Shown here: piece after piece, positions 6,498-11,216 of the stretch | Position numbering within the stretch: position 1 is the first letter of the stretch | Layout of the letters: every line of letters begins with the position of its first letter | From: an uncultured Collinsella sp. | GTDB taxonomy: Bacteria > Actinomycetota > Coriobacteriia > Coriobacteriales > Coriobacteriaceae | Direction: 5' to 3' | DNA: 11,216 nucleotides | Assembly (NCBI GenBank): GCA_902464485.1 | Contig: CABQJJ010000052.1 | Coordinates: 1 to 11,216 of the forward strand | Translations under genes and position numbers: made by a program | The notes under the pieces: generated by a model | The model's database searches: none | What the model was told of the DNA's origin: nothing | The model's input: only the letters and a program-made list of their open reading frames with translations

Positions 6498-7144
6498 GAA
6501 TCATCGGCGGTGAATGGCGCGGTCGCAAGATCGAAGAGCCGCGCGGTCGCGATGTTACGCGTCCGACGACCGATCGCGTGCGCGAAGCGTGCGCATCCAT
6601 GGTCCTATCGGCCTTCGACTTCGATTTGGACGAGGTCCGCGTACTGGATGCCTTTGGCGGTTCCGGTGCCCTGGGCATCGAGATGCTCTCGCGGGGCTCC
6701 CGTTCGCTCACGACGTTCGAGATCGATCGCAATGCCGCGAGGCTCATTACCAAGAATATCGAGTCGCTCTGCCGCGATCGCGCGCGTTGGCGTGTGGTGA
6801 CGGGCGATGTCCTTGCGAGCGCTTCGCGCGCCCGCGTGCCGGGCGGCCCCTTCGATCTGGTCTTGCTCGACCCGCCCTATGCTTTTGGTGCCGAGCCGGT
6901 CGAGGAGCTGCTGCAGAACCTGGCCCAGCAGGGTCTGCTCGCCCCGGGCGCCTATGCTCTGTTTGAGCATGCTGCCGCCGACGCGGGCGCACATCCTGCC
7001 GGCTTTGTAACCGTGCGTGAGAAACGCTATGGCATCACCTCGGTCGACCTGCTCCGTTGGGTCGGCGAGGGCGAGGATGACGATACCGCCACCGATGCCG
7101 ATCGCAGCGACGGCACGACGTTTCAGGAGGATGCCCATGAGTGA
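6494..7144 (+). CDS. rsmD: 16S rRNA (guanine966-N2)-methyltransferase RsmD
   Basis: RsmD methylates G966 of 16S rRNA in the assembled 30S subunit, using S-adenosylmethionine. It opens with MRIIGGEWRGRKI and RPTTDRVREA, both family signatures. The SAM-binding motif I is VLDAFGGSGALG (50-61), and the catalytic NPPY-type motif is DPPY (126-129). The protein is 216 residues, slightly long, with an acidic tail (GEGEDDDTATDADRSD) that is not part of the fold. ATG 6494 overlaps the recG stop as ATGA and has an excellent Shine-Dalgarno AAGGAGGT (6477-6484) inside the end of recG. The last eight bases overlap coaD. The rsmD-coaD pair is widely conserved. Confidence 0.95.
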   Translation: MRIIGGEWRGRKIEEPRGRDVTRPTTDRVREACASMVLSAFDFDLDEVRVLDAFGGSGALGIEMLSRGSRSLTTFEIDRNAARLITKNIESLCRDRARWRVVTGDVLASASRARVPGGPFDLVLLDPPYAFGAEPVEELLQNLAQQGLLAPGAYALFEHAAADAGAHPAGFVTVREKRYGITSVDLLRWVGEGEDDDTATDADRSDGTTFQEDAHE

Positions 7145-7634
7145 CACCATTAACCGCGTCATCGTTCCGGGTACCTTCGATCCCATCACGTTTGGCCATA
7201 TCGACGTCATCCGCCGCGCCCGCCGCATCTTTCCCAGTGTGATCGTGGCCGTTGCCGAGTCGCAGGGCAAAAACGGCGTGGGCACCACCTTTATGCTTGA
7301 CGAGCGCGTGGCGCTGGCCCGTGAGGCACTCGGTGATATCGATGGCGTCGAGGTCCTGCCCTTTACCGGCCTGCTCGTCGACTTTGCTCGTGAGCAGGGT
7401 GCTGGTGCCGTGGTCAAGGGCCTGCGAGCCATGACCGACTTCGAGTACGAGCTGCAGCAGGCCGATCTCAACTATCGCCTCGACAACGAGCTCGAGTCCA
7501 TCTTTGTCATGAGCGCTCCGCAGTATGGCTACATCTCGAGCTCGGTGGTTCGTCAGATTGCCTCGCTCGGAAGCGACGTGTCGACGTTTGTGCCGCCCAA
7601 TGTGGTCGAAGCGCTTAAGCATCGCTTTTCGTGA
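7137..7634 (+). CDS. coaD: Phosphopantetheine adenylyltransferase CoaD
   Basis: CoaD transfers AMP from ATP to 4'-phosphopantetheine, giving dephospho-CoA in the penultimate step of CoA synthesis. The 165 residues show the nucleotidyltransferase motif PGTFDPITFGH (11-21; Thr18-Phe-Gly-His21) and the ISSSVVR signature (133-139). GLRAMTDFEYELQQADLN in the middle is also typical. Of two in-frame ATGs, 7131 abuts the AGGAGG (7125-7130) and 7137 lies six bases beyond it, so 7137 is preferred. The gene overlaps rsmD by eight bases, indicating translational coupling. A 68-base gap with promoter-like sequence follows. Confidence 0.96.
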   Translation: MSDTINRVIVPGTFDPITFGHIDVIRRARRIFPSVIVAVAESQGKNGVGTTFMLDERVALAREALGDIDGVEVLPFTGLLVDFAREQGAGAVVKGLRAMTDFEYELQQADLNYRLDNELESIFVMSAPQYGYISSSVVRQIASLGSDVSTFVPPNVVEALKHRFS

Positions 7635-7637
7635 CGT

Positions 7638-7667
7638 TTCATATTGCCTGATGGCATGTGGTAAACT
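7638..7667 (+). promoter_or_regulatory. Probable extended -10 promoter before the DivIVA-like gene
   Basis: TGGTAAACT (7659-7667) fits the extended -10 form TGnTAnnnT, with TTCATA (7638-7643) as a partial -35 at 18 bp. It lies in the 68-base gap after coaD, the first real break in the operon. Transcription would start near 7674, giving a leader of about 30 bases. No terminator is visible in the gap, so upstream read-through is also likely. Confidence 0.45.
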
Positions 7668-7702
7668 AGCACGATGATATGTTACCTATGAAAGGAGACC
7701 GG

Positions 7703-8200
7703 ATGCCGGGCGAGAATTTTCCTGGCGACAGGATCGTGAGCCTTGTCGAGGAGCTCGAGGGGCTCATCGAAGAGGCTAAGACGCCGTTCGGCAAGAATGC
7801 CCAGATGAAGGTCATCGATGCCGACGTCTTCTTTAACATCCTTGACGAAATCCGCATGAGCTATCCCGAGGAGTGGCAAAAGTCCCGCCGCATTCTTAAG
7901 GAGCGCGACGAGCTTATGGCTTCCGCCGCCGCTCAGGCCGACTCCATCATTGCAGATGCTCAGCAGCAGGCGCTCACCATTGCCGGTGAGCAGGAGATCG
8001 TCCGCTTGGCGCAGCAGCAGGCCGACGATATCCGCGATCGTGCCCAGCAGTACGAGCGCGAGACGCGCTATGCTGCCGAGGATTACGCCGAGCAGGTCTT
8101 TACGCACCTCGAGGAGAACCTCAAGAGCCTGACCGGCACCGTTACCCGTTGCCGTCAGCAGCTCAACGAGGGCGCCGCCCAGCAGAATGGTCAGTGGTAA
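7703..8200 (+). CDS. DivIVA-like coiled-coil protein of the actinobacterial coaD-yceD locus
   Basis: This 165-residue soluble protein starts at ATG 7703, five bases after AGGAG (7693-7697); an upstream in-frame ATG at 7679 lacks a site. Residues about 35-65 (VIDADVFFNILDEIRMSYPEEWQKSRRIL) match the N-terminal motif of the DivIVA-related protein found between coaD and yceD in many actinobacteria, such as Rv2927c of M. tuberculosis. Residues about 65-150 are Ala/Gln/Glu-rich heptads (ADSIIADAQQQA, AQQQADDIRDRAQQYERE), a long coiled coil resembling the b-subunit stalk of ATP synthase, which is why relatives are sometimes called ATPase subunits. I see no nucleotide-binding motif. A scaffold role in cell division or growth is inference. 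Its TAA shares one base with the yceD ATG. Confidence 0.75.
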   Translation: MPGENFPGDRIVSLVEELEGLIEEAKTPFGKNAQMKVIDADVFFNILDEIRMSYPEEWQKSRRILKERDELMASAAAQADSIIADAQQQALTIAGEQEIVRLAQQQADDIRDRAQQYERETRYAAEDYAEQVFTHLEENLKSLTGTVTRCRQQLNEGAAQQNGQW

Positions 8201-8754
8201 TGGCTGAGTTCCCGAGCGTTACCGTCGATCTTTCCGAGCAGCTCGAGTTTCCCGGAGACTCGTATCCGCTGACCGGCAAGGTCGATGTTGCTGCCTACAC
8301 GGTGGGCGAGAAGGAGTACCAGCTGCAGGACGGTATCGACTATGACGTGGTCTTTACCAATGCCGGCACCGGTGTTCTGCTTACCGGCATGGTTCGCGCG
8401 CACGCCACCGGCGAGTGCGACCGTTGCCTGGAGCCTGCCTCGTTCGACATTGCCGGCGAGATCGAGGAGTTCTATCTCTTCCATGAGCCCGAGGACCCCG
8501 AGGCCTACGAAGACGGCTACGAGCTCCTGGGCGAGGATCGCGTCGTCGATCTGGGCGGGCCCATCAACGATGCCGTTGTCATGGACACGCCGTTTGTGGT
8601 GCTCTGCAAGCCCGATTGTCGCGGTCTTTGTCCCGTCTGCGGCGCTAATCTCAACGTGGAGCAATGCGATTGTGCTGCCCAAGCCGAGGCCGAATGGGCC
8701 GAAGCCACGGAAAATCCATTTGCAGCATTGAAGAATCTCAAGCTTGACGAGTAA
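8200..8754 (+). CDS. yceD: YceD/DUF177 family protein with cysteine-rich zinc-binding motif
   Basis: YceD proteins are encoded next to rpmF in very many bacteria and are linked to ribosome/23S rRNA production; the biochemical activity is not firmly established. The 184 residues include CDRC (Cys73, Cys76) and the strong signature CKPDCRGLCPVCGANLNVEQCDC (Cys136, 140, 144, 147, 156, 158; key residues only), consistent with zinc binding. The C-terminus NPFAALKNL is also typical. ATG 8200 overlaps the preceding stop (TAATG), implying coupled translation; there is no strong Shine-Dalgarno. An in-frame GTG at 8194 is a less likely start. rpmF follows after 64 bases. Confidence 0.9.
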   Translation: MAEFPSVTVDLSEQLEFPGDSYPLTGKVDVAAYTVGEKEYQLQDGIDYDVVFTNAGTGVLLTGMVRAHATGECDRCLEPASFDIAGEIEEFYLFHEPEDPEAYEDGYELLGEDRVVDLGGPINDAVVMDTPFVVLCKPDCRGLCPVCGANLNVEQCDCAAQAEAEWAEATENPFAALKNLKLDE

Positions 8755-8759
8755 AACTG

Positions 8760-8768
8760 TGGTAGTAT
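8760..8768 (+). promoter_or_regulatory. Possible extended -10 promoter for rpmF
   Basis: TGGTAGTAT fits TGnTAnnnT and closely resembles the TGGTAAACT element at 7659-7667. A TTGACG at 8744-8749 is only 13 bp upstream, too close for a normal -35, so any activity would rest on the extended -10. A small GTAG/CTAC hairpin (8762-8774) overlaps it. Transcription would start near 8775. Confidence 0.35.
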
Positions 8769-8818
8769 CGCTACTTGCGCGTAATCGCCACACTGGATAG
8801 TTCATAAGGAAGGTCACT

Positions 8819-8998
8819 ATGCCCGTACCTAAACAAAAGCAGGGTCGTATCCGCACTCACACCCGCCGTTCCGCCAACATGAAGATTTTGGCTGCGGCTC
8901 AGTCCACGTGCCCCCGTTGCGGTGCTGTCAAGCTCCCGCACCACGTGTGCCCTAGCTGCGGTTTCTACAAGGACCGCGAGGTTATCGTTACCGAGTAA
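8819..8998 (+). CDS. rpmF: 50S ribosomal protein L32
   Basis: L32 is a small zinc-ribbon protein of the large ribosomal subunit. The 59 residues begin MPVPKQKQGRIRTHTRRSAN, the usual L32 opening (MAVPKxxxSxxRxxxRR). The zinc ribbon is CPRC (31-34) and CPSC (44-47), so this is the four-cysteine C+ form. ATG 8819 is eight bases after AAGGA (8806-8810). The gene follows yceD, as in most bacteria, and precedes plsX, the order also known from E. coli (yceD-rpmF-plsX). Its stop codon lies inside a perfect dyad (8983-9003). Confidence 0.96.
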   Translation: MPVPKQKQGRIRTHTRRSANMKILAAAQSTCPRCGAVKLPHHVCPSCGFYKDREVIVTE

Positions 8999-9003
8999 CG
9001 ATA
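8983..9003. promoter_or_regulatory. Perfect 9+3+9 dyad overlapping the rpmF stop and a -10-like box
   Basis: TATCGTTAC (8983-8991) and GTAACGATA (8995-9003) are exact reverse complements around CGA. The dyad includes the rpmF stop codon (8996-8998) and overlaps TATACT (9002-9007), a good -10 box with no clear -35. Such a position suits a transcription-factor operator for plsX. It does not match the FapR operator as I recall it. As RNA it would be a hairpin without a T-run. Confidence 0.5.
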
Positions 9004-9021
9004 TACTCTGGATACGATGCC

Positions 9022-9035
9022 GTTCCAACTGGAAC
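9022..9035 (+). promoter_or_regulatory. Small hairpin in the plsX leader
   Basis: GTTCC (9022-9026) and GGAAC (9031-9035) pair around AACT. It lies between the -10-like TATACT and the terminator at 9039, so it would be at the 5' end of a transcript begun near 9014. It leaves the terminator stem untouched, so it is not an obvious antiterminator. Confidence 0.35.
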
Positions 9036-9038
9036 CAC

Positions 9039-9068
9039 AATGGCCGGCTCATTGAGTCGGCCATTTTT
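9039..9068 (+). terminator. Intrinsic terminator between rpmF and plsX, abutting the plsX ribosome binding site
   Basis: AATGGCCGGCTC (9039-9050) pairs with GAGTCGGCCATT (9054-9065) over 12 bp with one G-T pair and a three-base loop, and the run TTTTT (9064-9068) follows. The plsX Shine-Dalgarno starts at 9073, so no promoter fits between. It ends the rpmF transcript and also sits in any plsX leader, making it a candidate attenuator. Confidence 0.85.
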
Positions 9069-9085
9069 GTATAAGGAGCATGTAT

Positions 9086-10105
9086 ATGAGTAACGTTCGC
9101 GTTTGTGTAGACGTTGTGGGTGGAGACGAGAAGCCGCAGGTTGTCCTCGACGGTATCGAGGCGGCGCTTGCGGCGGATCCCGATATCGAGGTCCTGGCTG
9201 CCGGTCCCGCCGAAATCGTTAATCCCTTTGCCGCCTCCCATGCGCGCGTCGAGGCCCTGGAGGCACCCGACGTTATCGCCATGGACGACGATCCCATTCG
9301 CGCCGTGATGACCAAGCGTAAGTCGTCGATCGTTCTTTCTTGCCGCGCCATTAAGAAGGGCAACGCGGACGCGTTCTTCTCCGCCGGCTCTACCGGTGCC
9401 ATGACAGCTGCCGCCACCGCCTATGTGACGCCGTTTAGGTATCAGGCCGAAGGCAAGAAGCAGCCGGTGCGTCCGTGCCTGACCAATGCGCTGCCCAATC
9501 GTGCCGGCGGTCTGACGGTGCTGTGCGACATGGGTGCCAACCCCGATGTCGAGGTGGACGATATGGTGCGCTTTGCGCAGATGGGTAGCGCCTATGCGCG
9601 CGTCGTCTTGGGCATTGAACATCCCCGCGTGGGCCTGCTCGCCAATGGCACCGAGGACGAGAAGGGTTCCAACTTTACCAAGGCCTGTTTCCCCGCTATG
9701 AAGGCCGCAGTTCCGGGCTTTGTGGGCAACTGCGAAGGCACCGATCTCACCTCGGGCAATTTCGATGTCGTTGTTGCCGACGGCATGTCGGGCAATATCG
9801 CTCTCAAGGCTACCGAGGGCGCTGCCAAGTTTTTGCTGCAGGAGCTCAAGGGCGCCTTTATGTCCTCGCTCGGCACCAAGATCGCCGCGCTGCTCATCAA
9901 AAAGCAGATGCGCGAGATTAAGGCAAAGCTCTCTGGCGATGCCAAGGGCGGCGCCATCCTGCTGGGTCTGCGCGGTGTGGTCTTGATCGGCCACGGCGCT
10001 ACGTCGGTCGAGGCCGTCAAAAACGGCACGCTCGCCGCGGCTGAGGCCGTTCGTGCCGGACTGGTCGAGAACGTCGCCAACTCCATGGACGGCATCGTTT
10101 TATAA
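9086..10105 (+). CDS. plsX: Phosphate acyltransferase PlsX
   Basis: PlsX converts acyl-ACP and phosphate reversibly to acyl-phosphate, the acyl donor for PlsY in phosphatidic acid synthesis; it acts at the inner membrane face. The 339 residues fit the family. Hallmarks are VDVVGGDEKP (8-17; usually VDAMGGD), SAGSTGAMTAA, GLTVLCDMGANPDVEVDD, HPRVGLLANGTEDEKGS, FVGNCEGTDL, VDG-type VVADGMSGNIALK, and GAILLGLRGVVLIGHG near the end. ATG 9086 is seven bases after AAGGAG (9073-9078); ATG 9080 is only one base away and therefore rejected. It links functionally to fakA and acpP. An intrinsic terminator lies directly upstream of its ribosome binding site, and a 114-base gap separates it from acpP. Confidence 0.95.
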   Translation: MSNVRVCVDVVGGDEKPQVVLDGIEAALAADPDIEVLAAGPAEIVNPFAASHARVEALEAPDVIAMDDDPIRAVMTKRKSSIVLSCRAIKKGNADAFFSAGSTGAMTAAATAYVTPFRYQAEGKKQPVRPCLTNALPNRAGGLTVLCDMGANPDVEVDDMVRFAQMGSAYARVVLGIEHPRVGLLANGTEDEKGSNFTKACFPAMKAAVPGFVGNCEGTDLTSGNFDVVVADGMSGNIALKATEGAAKFLLQELKGAFMSSLGTKIAALLIKKQMREIKAKLSGDAKGGAILLGLRGVVLIGHGATSVEAVKNGTLAAAEAVRAGLVENVANSMDGIVL

Positions 10106-10142
10106 CAGCGGCGTTATGCGCCTCGGGGCGTGCGTCGTGGGG

Positions 10143-10148
10143 TAGAAT
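10143..10148 (+). promoter_or_regulatory. Possible -10 box upstream of acpP
   Basis: TAGAAT lies in the plsX-acpP gap, preceded by GTGGGG. No convincing -35 is visible at 16-18 bp, and the TGn element is absent. If used, transcription would start near 10155, just before the terminator-like palindrome at 10162, mirroring the plsX leader. Confidence 0.35.
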
Positions 10149-10161
10149 CAGAACCGTGTCT

Positions 10162-10190
10162 TGGTACCGCCCGGGCGGTACCATTCTTTT
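10162..10190 (+). terminator. Palindromic intrinsic terminator in the plsX-acpP gap
   Basis: TGGTACCGCCC (10162-10172) and GGGCGGTACCA (10173-10183) form a perfect dyad. As RNA it makes a nine-bp stem with a CCGG loop, followed by TTCTTTT (10184-10190). It would end plsX transcripts and also lies in the acpP leader, 18 bases before the acpP Shine-Dalgarno. The perfect DNA symmetry would also suit a protein-binding site. Confidence 0.75.
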
Positions 10191-10219
10191 GGTATTCATG
10201 CACTATGAGAGGAAGCGCT

Positions 10220-10462
10220 ATGGACCGCTCCGAAATCTTCGACAAGATCGCCGAGGTCACTGCTGACGTTCTGGGCGTCGATGTTGCCGAAATTAGCGAT
10301 GAGACCACCTTTGACGACCTCGATGCCAACTCGCTCGAGCGCCTGCAGCTGGTTACGGCTATCGAGGACGAGTTCGACCTCGAGATCGATGATGAGACCC
10401 TGCTCTCGCTCAACTCTGTCGCCGACGCCGTCGACGCTATCGAAGCTGCCAAGGAGGCCTAA
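10220..10462 (+). CDS. acpP: Acyl carrier protein
   Basis: ACP carries growing acyl chains on a 4'-phosphopantetheine arm in type II fatty-acid synthesis. The 80 residues are acidic, with four predicted helices. The modified serine is Ser38 in LDANSLERLQLV; most ACPs read GADSLD here, so the Asp before the serine is Asn37 in this protein. The helix after it (TAIEDEFDLEI, then DDETLLSLNSVADAVDAI) is standard. ATG 10220 is six bases after AGGA (10210-10213); in-frame ATG 10205 is less well placed. It sits three bases before rnc and downstream of plsX, the usual acpP-rnc arrangement. It could be a specialised carrier protein, but the location favours the fatty-acid ACP. Confidence 0.92.
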   Translation: MDRSEIFDKIAEVTADVLGVDVAEISDETTFDDLDANSLERLQLVTAIEDEFDLEIDDETLLSLNSVADAVDAIEAAKEA

Positions 10463-10465
10463 GTT

Positions 10466-11191
10466 TTGGCTTTATCCGAACGACTTACGCGCGCCCAGGA
10501 GATCCTGGGCCACGAGTTCAATGACAAGGTGCTGCTGCGCGCCGCCCTCACGCATCCTTCGGCCGTCGAAGGCCAGCCAGTCTCGGCAAGCTACGAGCGC
10601 TTGGAGTTTTTGGGCGATTCCATTTTGGGCGCCGTCGTCGCCCGTTCGCTCTTTGAGTCCTATCCCGAGTTTGACGAGGGCAAGCTCACCCGCTTGAAGG
10701 TGTCGCTCGTCTCGGGCGCCACGTTGTCGGAAGTGTCCCACGAGCTGGGTATCGACGACATCATCATCTTTGGTGCCTCCGAGACCGGAACGGGCGCACG
10801 CGGCCTGCATTCGGCGCTCGAGAACGTTTATGAGTCGCTCGTGGGCGCGCTATACCTGGATGCCGGCTGGGATGCTGCGGCGGAGTTCATTCACCGTACG
10901 CTTAAGCCGCACCTGGCTTCCGAGCGTGCCGAGCATCCTGCGAACCCCAAGTCGTTTTTGCAGGAGTGCGTGCAGGCCGACGGCCACGAGCCTCCCGCGT
11001 ATAAGCTGGTCGGCTCCGAGGGCCCCGCGCATGCGCCCACCTTTACCGCTGTGGTGCTCATCGACGGTATTCGTCAAGGCCGCGGCACCGGTTCCTCTAA
11101 GAAGGAAGCCGAGGGAGCCGCCGCGCTCGAGGCGCTTGACCGCATGGGTTACACCACCAATGGCGTGATTCTCAACAAGAAGCCTGTTTAA
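10466..11191 (+). CDS. rnc: Ribonuclease III
   Basis: RNase III cleaves double-stranded RNA, processing rRNA precursors and some mRNAs. The 241 residues hold an endonuclease domain with signature ERLEFLGDSILG (44-55; likely catalytic Glu47 and Asp51) and ENVYESLVGALYLDAG (119-134; Glu123 matches E. coli Glu117). The position matching E. coli Asp114 is Asn120. A C-terminal dsRNA-binding domain runs from about 160 (NPKSFLQECVQADG to GSSKKEAEGAAALEAL). The start is TTG 10466, supported by AAGGAGG (10451-10457) eight bases upstream inside the end of acpP; no later start retains the N-terminal helix. The gene is three bases after acpP and ten before the putative smc. Confidence 0.95.
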   Translation: MALSERLTRAQEILGHEFNDKVLLRAALTHPSAVEGQPVSASYERLEFLGDSILGAVVARSLFESYPEFDEGKLTRLKVSLVSGATLSEVSHELGIDDIIIFGASETGTGARGLHSALENVYESLVGALYLDAGWDAAAEFIHRTLKPHLASERAEHPANPKSFLQECVQADGHEPPAYKLVGSEGPAHAPTFTAVVLIDGIRQGRGTGSSKKEAEGAAALEALDRMGYTTNGVILNKKPV

Positions 11192-11201
11192 GCGAGGAAC
11201 C

Positions 11202-11216
11202 GTGTATCTCAAGTCC
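11202..11216 (+). CDS. smc: Probable start of chromosome-segregation protein SMC (first five codons only)
   Basis: GTG TAT CTC AAG TCC encodes MYLKS, matching the usual SMC opening MYLKSLxLxGFKSF, and the window ends here. GAGGA (11194-11198) lies three bases upstream. smc follows rnc directly in many Firmicutes and actinobacteria. Five codons are too few for proof; the call depends mainly on gene order. Confidence 0.6.

Noticed and set aside
7017..7136. N-terminal extension of CoaD from an upstream ATG
   Set aside because: The extension lies within rsmD in another frame, and the conserved CoaD N-terminus with its Shine-Dalgarno points to ATG 7137.
8149..8199. Longer YceD beginning at ATG 8149
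   Set aside because: The extra residues come from the end of the DivIVA-like gene read in another frame; the TAATG junction at 8198-8202 is the usual coupled start.
8983..9003. FapR operator upstream of plsX
   Set aside because: The arms do not match the FapR operator as I remember it, and no fapR gene is present in the window. Kept as an unknown dyad instead.
9002..9072. Known riboswitch class in the plsX leader
   Set aside because: The leader is only about 60 bases, with a simple hairpin and a terminator, and I recognise no conserved aptamer core.
8771..9994. Minus-strand open frame of 407 codons opposite rpmF and plsX
   Set aside because: It crosses a terminator and two well-identified + strand genes, and its product looks like a low-complexity His/Gly/Arg-rich shadow.

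Overview
This is an ordinary GC-rich housekeeping segment of a bacterial chromosome. Every protein gene I can identify lies on the + strand. Gene content, order and codon use suggest a Coriobacteriia member (class of Actinomycetota), most like Collinsella; that placement is inferred from memory of the group, not from a search. I see no prophage, transposase, CRISPR array or defence system, and no convincing undescribed multi-gene system. The points of interest are in non-coding DNA and in a few unusual residues.

Layout. Positions 1-1335 hold the primary sigma factor (rpoD/sigA), open at the left edge. It is followed by two hairpins; the second is a strong intrinsic terminator nested inside a larger inverted repeat. 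A consensus-like promoter near 1614-1641 drives four identical tRNA-Asn(GTT) genes in a perfect 108-bp tandem array (1672-2070), closed by an intrinsic terminator at 2077-2105.

Positions 2264-7634 form a tight operon: an Asp23/Gls24 (YloU-like) protein, a FakA/DAK2 fatty-acid kinase, RecG helicase, RsmD 16S rRNA methyltransferase and CoaD (coenzyme A synthesis). A probable extended -10 promoter precedes the next pair: a DivIVA-like coiled-coil protein, and YceD, which overlaps it by one base. Next come ribosomal protein L32 (rpmF), PlsX, acyl carrier protein, RNase III, and the first five codons of what is probably smc at the right edge.

How the genes relate. FakA, PlsX, ACP and CoaD bear on acyl-phosphate, acyl-carrier and CoA supply for phospholipid synthesis. 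RsmD, RNase III and L32 serve ribosome production, and sigma and tRNA-Asn serve general expression. The order mixes the Firmicutes arrangement yloU-yloV-recG-(fapR)-plsX-(fabD-fabG)-acpP-rnc-smc with the actinobacterial run recG-rsmD-coaD-divIVA-like-yceD-rpmF-rnc. The fapR, fabD and fabG members are missing here.

Most interesting regulatory observation. plsX and acpP each have an intrinsic-terminator-like hairpin immediately upstream of the Shine-Dalgarno, leaving no room for another promoter. Any transcript reaching either gene must read through a terminator. A perfect dyad overlapping the rpmF stop codon also covers part of a -10-like box upstream of plsX. Together these suggest transcriptional control of the phospholipid genes by attenuation or an operator, without the FapR gene found at this locus in Bacillus.
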